DNA from: Oscillospiraceae bacterium
GTDB taxonomy: Bacteria; Bacillota; Clostridia; Oscillospirales; Acutalibacteraceae
Direction of reading: 5' to 3'
DNA length: 64,000 nt
Assembly (NCBI GenBank): GCA_015066015.1
Contig: SVPE01000004.1
Coordinates: forward strand, 1-64,000
The notes under the pieces are model-generated. The model had not been told where the DNA came from. It was given only the letters and a program-made list of their open reading frames with translations, and did no database searches. Position numbers and translations under genes: made by a program. Below, one piece after another: positions 36,630 to 44,162 of the stretch; the first letter of the stretch is position 1, and the number at the start of each line of letters is the position of its first letter.

Positions 36630-37376
36630 ATGTTTTTTAAAATCCTGTTTGGACTTTCAATTTTTGCGGAATTTTTTACAGTTCCGGTTTTCCTTAAGTA
36701 TTATTGGCCGAAAAAGTGTAAGCAGTCGCTACTTTTCAAGATGATTTCTGCAACCTTATTTGTTATTTGTGGTTACAGTGCCATGAAGGTTGCCGTCAAT
36801 AACACAACCTATGCATCTCTTATGTTGATCGGCTTCGTGTTCGGCTGGTTCGGTGATTTACTGCTTCACAGTCTCAAAGACAAGATGTTACATTTTGCAC
36901 TGGGAGTTGTTTCTTTCCTTGTGGGTCACATCTTCTTTATTGCTGCTTTCCATCATGCAATCAAAACGCTCAATCCGGAGGCATCACTTTTTGCTTGGTA
37001 TGAAATCGTAAGTGTAGTTGTCATAATCACAGCAGTTGTCATTTTCGGTATATTCAAAAAGTACTATCAGAAAAAAGGACCGCTTGTTTTTGCACTTCTT
37101 GCATACGGTGTCTTCCTTGTAACAATGTTCGTTAAGGCAATGGTTTACTGCGGCACTGAATGGATGTACGGTATCAATGATTATATGTACCCTGCAATCA
37201 TTACCTCGGGTCTCGGTGCACTTTTCTTCCTTCTTTCTGACGGATCACTCGGACTCATCCTTATGGGTGATGAAACGAAGAGGGGAATGCGAATTTTCAA
37301 TATCGTTACATATTTCATTGCACAGATTCTTCTTGCAGTAAGTATTCTCTTTATCAGATCACAGATTATGTTTTAA
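36630..37376 (+). CDS. YhhN/TMEM86 family (lysoplasmalogenase-like) membrane protein, 248 aa
   Basis: About eight membrane segments with the conserved GFVFGWFGDLLL and FLVGHIFFIAAF blocks of the YhhN family, whose characterised members hydrolyse the vinyl-ether bond of lysoplasmalogens. ATG 36630 is preferred because it is 8 nt from GGAGGG; the ATG at 36624 is only 2 nt away. Last gene before the terminator at 37386. Plasmalogens occur in anaerobic Clostridia, so the role is plausible but inferred. Confidence 0.8.
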   Translation: MFFKILFGLSIFAEFFTVPVFLKYYWPKKCKQSLLFKMISATLFVICGYSAMKVAVNNTTYASLMLIGFVFGWFGDLLLHSLKDKMLHFALGVVSFLVGHIFFIAAFHHAIKTLNPEASLFAWYEIVSVVVIITAVVIFGIFKKYYQKKGPLVFALLAYGVFLVTMFVKAMVYCGTEWMYGINDYMYPAIITSGLGALFFLLSDGSLGLILMGDETKRGMRIFNIVTYFIAQILLAVSILFIRSQIMF

Positions 37377-37385
37377 ATAACAGTA

Positions 37386-37417
37386 ACAGCCGTCGGTTTA
37401 TCCGACGGCTGTGATTT
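37386..37417 (+). terminator. terminator of the GDPD-like/YhhN operon
   Basis: A perfect 11-bp stem (ACAGCCGTCGG/CCGACGGCTGT) with loop TTTAT, then GA and five T. Confidence 0.9.
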
Positions 37418-37445
37418 TTCAGTAACGGATGTAAGTATCACTGAA

Positions 37446-37483
37446 AAAAAGCCACCTTTATCCGTAGATAAAAGTGACTTTTT
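37446..37483 (-). terminator. terminator of tRNA-Leu on the minus strand
   Basis: On the minus strand AAAAAGTCACTTTTATC pairs fully with GATAAAGGTGGCTTTTT (two G-U pairs); on the plus strand the same positions are C-A mismatches, so it is oriented to the tRNA transcript, whose 3' end is 2 bp away. Confidence 0.8.
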
Positions 37484-37485
37484 CT

Positions 37486-37572
37486 TGGTGCCGGTGGCGG
37501 GGGTCGAACCCGCACGGTATCGCTACCAACGGATTTTGAGTCCGCCTCGTCTGCCAATTCCAACACACCGGC
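37486..37572 (-). tRNA. tRNA-Leu(CAA)
   Basis: 87 nt including an encoded CCA. Acceptor GCCGGTG pairs with CACCGGC, discriminator A; the anticodon loop CTCAAAA gives anticodon CAA (codon UUG). A long variable arm and T-arm GCGGGTTCGACCCCCGC complete the class II form of tRNA-Leu. A terminator follows directly on the minus strand. Confidence 0.97.
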
Positions 37573-37670
37573 ACATCTGCTTTGAAAATTATATAATATA
37601 TCGTTTATCTTGTCAAGGAAAATAAATAAAAACAACAAATAAAAGTAAGCTATTTTCTCATAAAAATGCC

Positions 37671-37699
37671 TTGACAACACCACATCCTTGTGTTATACT
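37671..37699 (+). promoter_or_regulatory. sigma-A promoter of a short transcript upstream of argF
   Basis: TTGACA (37671-37676), 17 nt, TATACT (37694-37699). A terminator at 37818 would give a transcript of roughly 140 nt. Confidence 0.75.
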
Positions 37700-37735
37700 A
37701 TCGCAGATAAAAACAGCAAAGGAAGGTAAAGGAAA

Positions 37736-37825
37736 ATGTGCATTTCAGTTTTTAAGAGCGAAAAAGTTTCTTCTCCTTCTTGCTTTTGCTTTTGTGACCT
37801 TTCAGATTTTTATTTTTACGGGTAA
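37736..37825 (+). CDS. possible leader peptide, 29 aa, Cys/Phe-rich
   Basis: ATG 37736 follows an A/G-rich stretch (GGTAAAGGAAA) that could act as a ribosome site. The frame ends in TAA inside the 5' arm of the following terminator. The peptide carries SCFCFC and DFYFYG and no Arg, so it is not an obvious arginine attenuator. It may be a leader peptide, a small protein, or chance coding within a small RNA. Confidence 0.3.
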   Translation: MCISVFKSEKVSSPSCFCFCDLSDFYFYG

Positions 37826-37849
37826 CGCTTTTGTTGCCCGTTATTTTTT
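37818..37849 (+). terminator. terminator/attenuator upstream of argF
   Basis: A 9-bp stem (ACGGGTAAC/GTTGCCCGT, one G-T pair), 6-nt loop, then TA and seven T. It separates the 37671 promoter from the argF promoter at 37883. Confidence 0.8.
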
Positions 37850-37882
37850 TGCATTTTATCCTGAATATTTATACAAAAAATC

Positions 37883-37911
37883 TTTACAATCTGTAGACAA
37901 AAGTGTATAAT
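37883..37911 (+). promoter_or_regulatory. sigma-A promoter of argF
   Basis: TTTACA (37883-37888), 17 nt, TATAAT (37906-37911) with TG directly upstream. The argF ATG is about 49 bp further. Confidence 0.75.
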
Positions 37912-37959
37912 AATAGGATGAAAAATATGTCCTTAACGGACGGAAAGAAGGATCAAACA

Positions 37960-38865
37960 ATGAAACACTTACTTAAACTTCTCGACTGGTCAGCGGAAGA
38001 GATTAAAGATACACTTGACCTTGCCGATAAGCTCAAGGCGGAGAAAAAGGCGGGCATTCCGCACCGCATTCTTGAAGGTAAAACCCTCGGTATGATTTTC
38101 CTTAAATCTTCAACAAGAACACGCGTTTCTTTCGAGGTAGGTATGTATGACCTTGGCGGTACACCTCTTTTCCTTTCATCAAAGGATCTTCAGATAGGCA
38201 GAGGCGAGCCCGTTCAGGATACCGCAAGAGTTCTTTCACGCTTTATCGACGGTATTATGATCAGAACCTTTGATCAGCAGGAGGTTGAGGATCTTGCAAA
38301 GTACGGGTCAATCCCCATCATCAACGGTCTTACAGACTTCTGCCATCCCTGTCAGGTTCTTGCCGACCTTCAGACTATCCGTGAATATAAGGGCGAGCTC
38401 GAAGGCCTCAAGCTCTGCTACATAGGCGACGGCAACAATATGGCAAACAGCCTTATTGTTGGCTGCGTAAAGATGGGTATGAAGGTTGCTATTGCCTGCC
38501 CCAAGGGTTACGAGCCCGACGAAGGTGTAGTGGAATGGGCAAAGGAAAACGGCGATCTTCTTATCACCGAGGATATTATGGAAGCCTGCAAGGGTGCCGA
38601 TGTTCTTTATACTGACGTATGGGCATCAATGGGTCAGGAAAGTGAAGCCAAGAAGAGACAGAGAATCTTCAAGGATTATCAGATTAATCAGGCTGCAGTT
38701 GATGCATCAAACGAGGACGTAATGGTGCTCCACTGCTTACCTGCTCACAGAGGTGAGGAGATTACCGAGGAAGTTCTTGAAGCTCATGCAAATCAGATCT
38801 TCGACGAGGCTGAAAACAGACTTCACGCTCAGAAGGCAGTTCTTGTAAAGTGCTTCACTGAATAA
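37960..38865 (+). CDS. argF: ornithine carbamoyltransferase, 301 aa
   Basis: Makes citrulline from ornithine and carbamoyl phosphate. Carbamoyl-phosphate motif SSTRTR, then HPCQVLADL and the ornithine-side HCLPAHRG are intact. The start is ATG 37960 after AAGGAT; in-frame ATGs upstream fall in or near the promoter. Followed by carA and carB, which supply its carbamoyl phosphate, so the cluster is arginine-oriented. Confidence 0.95.
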   Translation: MKHLLKLLDWSAEEIKDTLDLADKLKAEKKAGIPHRILEGKTLGMIFLKSSTRTRVSFEVGMYDLGGTPLFLSSKDLQIGRGEPVQDTARVLSRFIDGIMIRTFDQQEVEDLAKYGSIPIINGLTDFCHPCQVLADLQTIREYKGELEGLKLCYIGDGNNMANSLIVGCVKMGMKVAIACPKGYEPDEGVVEWAKENGDLLITEDIMEACKGADVLYTDVWASMGQESEAKKRQRIFKDYQINQAAVDASNEDVMVLHCLPAHRGEEITEEVLEAHANQIFDEAENRLHAQKAVLVKCFTE

Positions 38866-38919
38866 GAGAAGCAGATATTTATGTTAAAAATCCCATTTAT
38901 AATACAAAGGAAAGGAAGC

Positions 38920-38938
38920 TTCACGGTTTTACCGTGAA
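38920..38938 (+). other. hairpin before the carA ribosome site
   Basis: A perfect 8-bp stem (TTCACGGT/ACCGTGAA) with loop TTT sits 13 bp before the carA start and next to AAGGTGA. It may tune carA translation; no T-run follows. Confidence 0.45.
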
Positions 38939-38951
38939 CAAGGTGAACTAA

Positions 38952-40004
38952 ATGAAAAAGCGTTATTTGGTTCTGCAGGACGGCACTGTTTTCGAAGGTT
39001 ATGCCTTCGGTGCTGATAAGGAAAGCATCGGTGAGCTGATTTTTACAACAGGTATGGTCGGTTACATCGAAACACTTACCGATCCCTGCTATTACGGACA
39101 GATTGTTATGCAGACATTCCCTATGGTAGGCAACTACGGCATTATTGAATCAGATTTTGTCGGCGAGCCTCATCTTAAGGGCTATGTTGTAAGAGAGTAT
39201 TGTAAGGCTCCTTCAAACTTCCGATGTGAATACGACCTTGATACCTTCCTTAAGAATAACGGAATTCCCGGCCTTTACGGAATCGACACCCGTGAGGTAA
39301 CAAACATTATCAGAGACAAGGGAATTATGAATGCAATAATCTGTGACGAAATTCCCGCCTCTCTTGAGGATGTTGTTTCTTTCAGAATAGTTGATGCTCT
39401 TAAAAACACCTGCGCAAAGGAAAAGAGTGAGTATATTCCCGAGGGAGAAGCAAGGAAGCATATCGCAATTCTTGATCTTGGCTCAAGCAAGTACCTTGAG
39501 CAGAGCCTTCTTGAAAAGGGCTATAAGGTTACACTTCTTCCGCATACCGCTTCAGCTGATGAAATTCTTTCACTCGGAGCTGATGGCCTTGTGCTTACAG
39601 AGGGTGCTGGCGACCCGAGAGAGAATGAAAGTGTTATTGCGACTGTTGCGGTGCTCTTCGGTAAGATTCCGATGCTCGGACTCGGACTCGGTCATCAGAT
39701 TATGGCTCTCGCCAAGGGCGGTAAGATCGAAAAACTTACTTACGGTCATCACGGCGCAAATCAGCCCTCGAAGATTGTCGGCTCAGCAAGAACACTTATC
39801 ACAAATCAGAATCACAACTATGTTGTGGTTGCGGATACGGTAAAGGATGCCGTTGTAACTCACATAAATATGAACGACGGTACAATTGAAGGTCTTGCTT
39901 ATGAAAAGGAATATGCCTTCTCGCTTCAGTTTGAGCCTTCCGACGATGTAATTACAGAAAAATTTGTAAAAGAAATGGAGGAGTTCGCAAATGCCGTTAA
40001 ATAA
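38952..40004 (+). CDS. carA: carbamoyl-phosphate synthase small subunit, glutaminase triad lost, 350 aa
   Basis: Normal-length CarA. The N-terminal domain (LVLQDGTVFEGYAFG, GMVGYIETLTDPCYYGQI) and scaffold motifs of the amidotransferase domain (LTEGAGDP, GHQIMALA, GHHGANQP, NQNHNYVV) are recognisable. The nucleophile elbow, normally FGICLGHQ, reads LGLGLGHQ: Gly245 (codon 39684-39686) replaces Cys. The usual HPEA reads EPSD: Glu328 and Ser330 replace catalytic His and Glu. The subunit should not hydrolyse glutamine; it may be a structural partner for an ammonia-dependent CarB. Its end overlaps carB by 14 bp. Confidence 0.93.
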   Translation: MKKRYLVLQDGTVFEGYAFGADKESIGELIFTTGMVGYIETLTDPCYYGQIVMQTFPMVGNYGIIESDFVGEPHLKGYVVREYCKAPSNFRCEYDLDTFLKNNGIPGLYGIDTREVTNIIRDKGIMNAIICDEIPASLEDVVSFRIVDALKNTCAKEKSEYIPEGEARKHIAILDLGSSKYLEQSLLEKGYKVTLLPHTASADEILSLGADGLVLTEGAGDPRENESVIATVAVLFGKIPMLGLGLGHQIMALAKGGKIEKLTYGHHGANQPSKIVGSARTLITNQNHNYVVVADTVKDAVVTHINMNDGTIEGLAYEKEYAFSLQFEPSDDVITEKFVKEMEEFANAVK

Positions 40005-43000
40005 GGATATCAAAAAGGTTCTCGTTATCGGTTCAGGTCCCATCGTTATCGGTCAGGCGGCTGAATTCGACTATGCAGGCGCTCAGGCTTGCCGTGTGCT
40101 CAAGCAGGCAGGCGTCAACGTCGTTCTTGTCAACTCCAACCCTGCAACAATTATGACAGATAAGGCTCTTGCTGATGAAATTTACCTTGAGCCTCTTACT
40201 GCAGAAACAGTTAAAAGAATTATTAAGCTTGAAAAGCCCGATTCACTTCTTGCGGGCTTAGGCGGACAGGTAGGTCTTACCCTTGCAATGCAGCTTGAAA
40301 AGGACGGATTTCTCAAGGAGCAGGGCGTAAAGCTTATCGGTACAGATGTTGAAGCTATCGACAAGGCAGAGGACAGACAGCTCTTCCGTGACACAATGGA
40401 ATCAATCGGTCAGCCCTGCATTCCTTCCGATATTGCAAACGACATCGAATATTCTGTTGAGATTGCAAACAGAATCGGTTATCCCGTAATTATCCGTCCC
40501 GCTTTCACTCTCGGCGGTGCAGGCGGCGGTGTTGCATATAACGAGGAAGAGCTCAGACTTTTTGCAAAGACGGGTCTTGATGCTTCTCCCATTACTCAGA
40601 TCCTTGTTGAACGTTATATCAAGGGCTGGAAGGAAATTGAGTTTGAAACGATGCGTGACAGCGCAGGCAATGCAATTGCTATCTGCTCAATGGAAAACTT
40701 TGACCCTGTTGGCGTTCATACCGGTGACAGCATTGTTGTGGCTCCCGCACTTACTCTCTCCACAAAGGAATATTCCATGCTTCGTCAGGCAGCACTTGAT
40801 ATTGTTTCCGCATTAAAGATTGTCGGTGGCTGTAACTGTCAGTTCGCTCTCAATCCCGAAAGCTTCGAGTACGCTGTTATCGAGGTTAATCCCCGAGTAT
40901 CCCGTTCATCGGCTCTTGCAAGTAAGGCATCAGGTTATCCTATTGCAAAGATGACAACAAAGCTTGCTCTCGGTTATACTCTCGACGAAATAAAGAATGA
41001 TATTACGGGTAAGACCTGTGCTTGCTTCGAGCCTGCACTTGACTATGTTGTTGTCAAATTCCCCAAGTGGCCCTTTGACAAGTTCGTCGGTTCATCAAGA
41101 AAGCTCGGCACCCAGATGAAGGCTACCGGTGAGGTTATGTCCATCGGTCAGAGCTTTGAGGAAGCAATTATGAAGGCGGTAAGAGGTGCTGAAATCAGTC
41201 TCGATTCTCTCAACGCAGACCCCGTCAACGATAAGGATATCCTTGAAAGACTTGATGACTGTGACGACAGAAGAATCTTCACCATTTTCGAAGCAATCAA
41301 GAAAGGCATTTCAACAGAAAAGATCCACGAAATCACAGCTATTGACGAGTGGTTTATCGAAAAGCTTCGCAATCTTGCCGATTTTGAAAACGAAATCAGC
41401 GGTAAGGAAATCACCGAGGAGCAGTATCTCAGGGCAAAGAAGCTCGGCTACACTGATAAGACCTTGCGTAAGTTCTGCTCATTCCCGGAAGAATTCCATA
41501 AGGAAGCATCATATAAGATGGTTGACACCTGCGCCGCAGAGTTCTCAGCTACTACACCTTACTTCTATTCATCCTATGATGAGGCTTGTGAGTCAAGACG
41601 CTACGAGCGTTCTGGCAAGGATGTTGTAATGGTTCTCGGCTCAGGTCCTATCAGAATCGGTCAGGGTATCGAATTTGACTACTCCTCGGTTCATTGCGTA
41701 TGGACTCTCAAGGAGCTCGGCTACGATGTTGTCATCGTAAACAACAATCCCGAAACCGTTTCCACCGACTACGACACTGCAGACAGACTCTATTTTGAGC
41801 CTCTTTGCGATGAAGATGTAATGAATATCATCAAGGTTGAAAAGCCCGTAGGTGTAGTTGTTGCCTTCGGCGGTCAGACAGCTATCAAGCTCACAAAATT
41901 CCTTGACGATAACGGCATTCAGATTCTCGGCACCTCTCAGCAGGGTATCGACACTGCAGAAGACAGAGAGAAGTTCGATGCACTTCTTGAAAAGTTCGGC
42001 TTCCTTCGTCCCAAGGGATGCGGTGTAATGACTCTCGATGAGGCTCTTGAGGCTGCAAACAGACTCACTTATCCCGTGCTTCTTCGTCCTTCATATGTTA
42101 TCGGCGGTCAGAATATGCAGATTGTCCATAACGATGTTGAAGTAGAGAGATATATGAAAAAGATCCTTTCAACCGGTATCGAAAATCCCGTGCTTGTTGA
42201 TAAGTATATGAGCGGTACTGAGATAGAGGTTGACGTAATCTCTGATGGTAAGGATGTTCTTATCCCCGGTATTATGCAGCATATCGAGCGTGCAGGTGTT
42301 CACTCAGGTGACTCCATAGCAGTTTATCCTCCCTATTCTCTTACAGATAAGATGACGGAAACAGTAGTAGACTGCTCGGAGAAGCTTGCACTTGCTCTCG
42401 GTACAAAGGGTCTTGTTAACATTCAGTATCTTATTTACGAAAATCAGCTTTACATCATTGAGGTTAATCCCAGAGCATCAAGAACGATTCCTTATATCAG
42501 TAAGGTTACAAACGTGCCTATGGTTGACCTTGCAACAAAGGTTATGACGGGTACACCGCTCAGAGATTTGGGCTACGGCACCGGCCTTTACGAGGCACCT
42601 CCTTACTTTGCCGCTAAGGCTCCCGTGTTCTCATTTGAAAAGCTCAACGATGTAAACAGCTATCTCGGACCGGAAATGAAGTCCACAGGTGAGGTTCTCG
42701 GTATCGGTAAGACTCTCAACGAGTCACTCTTCAAGGCTCTTACCGCTTCCGGTATAAAGATTGAGCCCGGCAATGAAAACGGAGAATTAGGCGTACTTCT
42801 CAGTGTCGATGAGCACGATCTTGACGAAATCGTCTCACTTGCAAAGAAGCTTCAGGATCTCGGCGTAAATATTTACGCAACAAAGGAAACTGCAAGAGCT
42901 ATCGTAAATCTCGGTATCAATGTTACTTATGTAAAGGGTATCAGAAAGAACGATTACTGCTTCAAGCTTCTTGAAAGCGGAAAGATCAATTTCATTGTTT

Positions 43001-44025
43001 ATACAGGTGCGCTTTTTGATGATACGATGGATAACTACATCGCCCTTCACAGAAAGGCACTTCAGCTCGGCATTGCCTGCTTCACATCTCTTGATACTGC
43101 AAATGCAATGCTCGACATTATGGCAAGTAATTACACTCAGCAGAATACTGAGCTTATTGACATCAACAATATGCGTTCAACAAAGAATGTATTCAAGTTC
43201 TCAAAGATGCACGGTACAGGTAATGACTATATCTTCATTGATAACAGAAACGGCGAGATTTCCTGCCCCGAATCACTTTGTATCAATTTCTGCGAGAGAC
43301 ATTACGGAATCGGCGGTTACGGCATTGTACTTATTGAGAATTCCGATGTTGCCGATGCTAAAATGAGAATCTTCAACCGTGACGGCAGCGAAGGTAAAAT
43401 GGCAGGTAACGCAATCCGTTGTGTTGCAAAGTTCCTTTACGATAAGGGCATCGTTGCAAAAGAGGAAATGACCATTGAAACCGGTGCAGGCATTAAGTCT
43501 GTGAAGGTTTACGTCTCAAATAAGCGAGTAACTGCCGTTGAGGTATATATGGGTAAGCCCGACTTCAGGGCTGCAAGTCTTCCCTGCACCCTTGAGGAAG
43601 AAGAGATAATTGACTATCCCATTACTATCGGTGCAGGCAGCTACAACATCACTTGCCTCAGCGTAGGCAACCCCCACTGTGTAGTATTCAAGAAGGATAT
43701 TGATTCACTCGACCTTAACAAAATCGGCCCCGGCTTTGAATATGCCGATATTTTCCCGGAGAGAATCAACACCGAATTTGTAAGAGTTGTAAACCGTCAC
43801 ACAATCAAGATGCGTGCCTACGAAAGAGGTAACGGTGAGACCTTTGCCTGCGGTACGGGCGCAGCTGCAGCTGTTGTTGCCGCTGTTGAAAACGGCTTCT
43901 GTGACAGGGGAGAGGAAATTACCGTTAAGCTTAAAGGCGGCGACCTTGCCGTAACCTATAACGATGACGGTATCTATCTTACGGGTAACGCAGTTCTTAT
44001 CTACGAAGGCGAAGCAGAATATTAA
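39991..44025 (+). CDS. carB-dapF: carbamoyl-phosphate synthase large subunit fused to diaminopimelate epimerase, 1344 aa
   Basis: Residues 1-1060 are a full CarB: two ATP-grasp halves (VLVIGSGPIVIGQAAEFDY at the N terminus and VLGSGPIRIGQGIEFDY near 560) and the MGS-like regulatory domain ending in TELIDINN. Without a stop, residues 1061-1344 are a complete DapF: HGTGNDYIFID, catalytic Cys1144 (GNAIRC) and Cys1287 (ACGTGA). The joint ATG (43171) has no ribosome site, which favours a true fusion. DapF makes meso-DAP for lysine and peptidoglycan; CarB makes carbamoyl phosphate. Both parts look active. Why they are joined is unknown. Confidence 0.93.
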   Translation: MPLNKDIKKVLVIGSGPIVIGQAAEFDYAGAQACRVLKQAGVNVVLVNSNPATIMTDKALADEIYLEPLTAETVKRIIKLEKPDSLLAGLGGQVGLTLAMQLEKDGFLKEQGVKLIGTDVEAIDKAEDRQLFRDTMESIGQPCIPSDIANDIEYSVEIANRIGYPVIIRPAFTLGGAGGGVAYNEEELRLFAKTGLDASPITQILVERYIKGWKEIEFETMRDSAGNAIAICSMENFDPVGVHTGDSIVVAPALTLSTKEYSMLRQAALDIVSALKIVGGCNCQFALNPESFEYAVIEVNPRVSRSSALASKASGYPIAKMTTKLALGYTLDEIKNDITGKTCACFEPALDYVVVKFPKWPFDKFVGSSRKLGTQMKATGEVMSIGQSFEEAIMKAVRGAEISLDSLNADPVNDKDILERLDDCDDRRIFTIFEAIKKGISTEKIHEITAIDEWFIEKLRNLADFENEISGKEITEEQYLRAKKLGYTDKTLRKFCSFPEEFHKEASYKMVDTCAAEFSATTPYFYSSYDEACESRRYERSGKDVVMVLGSGPIRIGQGIEFDYSSVHCVWTLKELGYDVVIVNNNPETVSTDYDTADRLYFEPLCDEDVMNIIKVEKPVGVVVAFGGQTAIKLTKFLDDNGIQILGTSQQGIDTAEDREKFDALLEKFGFLRPKGCGVMTLDEALEAANRLTYPVLLRPSYVIGGQNMQIVHNDVEVERYMKKILSTGIENPVLVDKYMSGTEIEVDVISDGKDVLIPGIMQHIERAGVHSGDSIAVYPPYSLTDKMTETVVDCSEKLALALGTKGLVNIQYLIYENQLYIIEVNPRASRTIPYISKVTNVPMVDLATKVMTGTPLRDLGYGTGLYEAPPYFAAKAPVFSFEKLNDVNSYLGPEMKSTGEVLGIGKTLNESLFKALTASGIKIEPGNENGELGVLLSVDEHDLDEIVSLAKKLQDLGVNIYATKETARAIVNLGINVTYVKGIRKNDYCFKLLESGKINFIVYTGALFDDTMDNYIALHRKALQLGIACFTSLDTANAMLDIMASNYTQQNTELIDINNMRSTKNVFKFSKMHGTGNDYIFIDNRNGEISCPESLCINFCERHYGIGGYGIVLIENSDVADAKMRIFNRDGSEGKMAGNAIRCVAKFLYDKGIVAKEEMTIETGAGIKSVKVYVSNKRVTAVEVYMGKPDFRAASLPCTLEEEEIIDYPITIGAGSYNITCLSVGNPHCVVFKKDIDSLDLNKIGPGFEYADIFPERINTEFVRVVNRHTIKMRAYERGNGETFACGTGAAAAVVAAVENGFCDRGEEITVKLKGGDLAVTYNDDGIYLTGNAVLIYEGEAEY

Positions 44026-44028
44026 AAT

Positions 44029-44051
44029 AAAAAGGGCTTTATGCCCTTTTT
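44029..44051 (+). terminator. terminator of the arg/car/dapF operon
   Basis: A 9-bp stem (AAAAAGGGC/GCCCTTTTT) with loop TTTAT, then G and TTTT. Confidence 0.85.
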
Positions 44052-44065
44052 GTTTTAATGAAAAT

Positions 44066-44086
44066 GCAGAGTGCAGAACGCAGAAT
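44066..44086. repeat. inverted heptamer array (GCAGAAT type)
   Basis: Three tandem 7-mers GCAGAGT, GCAGAAC, GCAGAAT. Reverse-complement heptamers (ATTCTGC) form an array at 45866-45900, so the two arrays flank the MFS and hypothetical genes in inverted orientation. Confidence 0.65.
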
Positions 44087-44162
44087 GATATGAAGTCTCA
44101 ACTACTGAAGCTTGCTTGTCTTCTGTAATTGGCGTTTTCTATTTTATATTCGAGGTGATAAT

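Noticed and set aside
37736-37825. Arginine leader-peptide attenuator for argF
   Set aside because: The peptide has no Arg codons, and argF has its own promoter after the terminator, so classical arginine attenuation is not supported.
37671-37910. 79-codon frame with a hydrophobic segment before argF
   Set aside because: Its only start is a TTG that is the -35 box of the promoter, it runs through a terminator, and no ribosome site is present.
43160-43175. DapF as a separate gene starting at ATG 43171
   Set aside because: No ribosome site precedes it and the upstream CarB frame continues without a stop; a fusion fits better.
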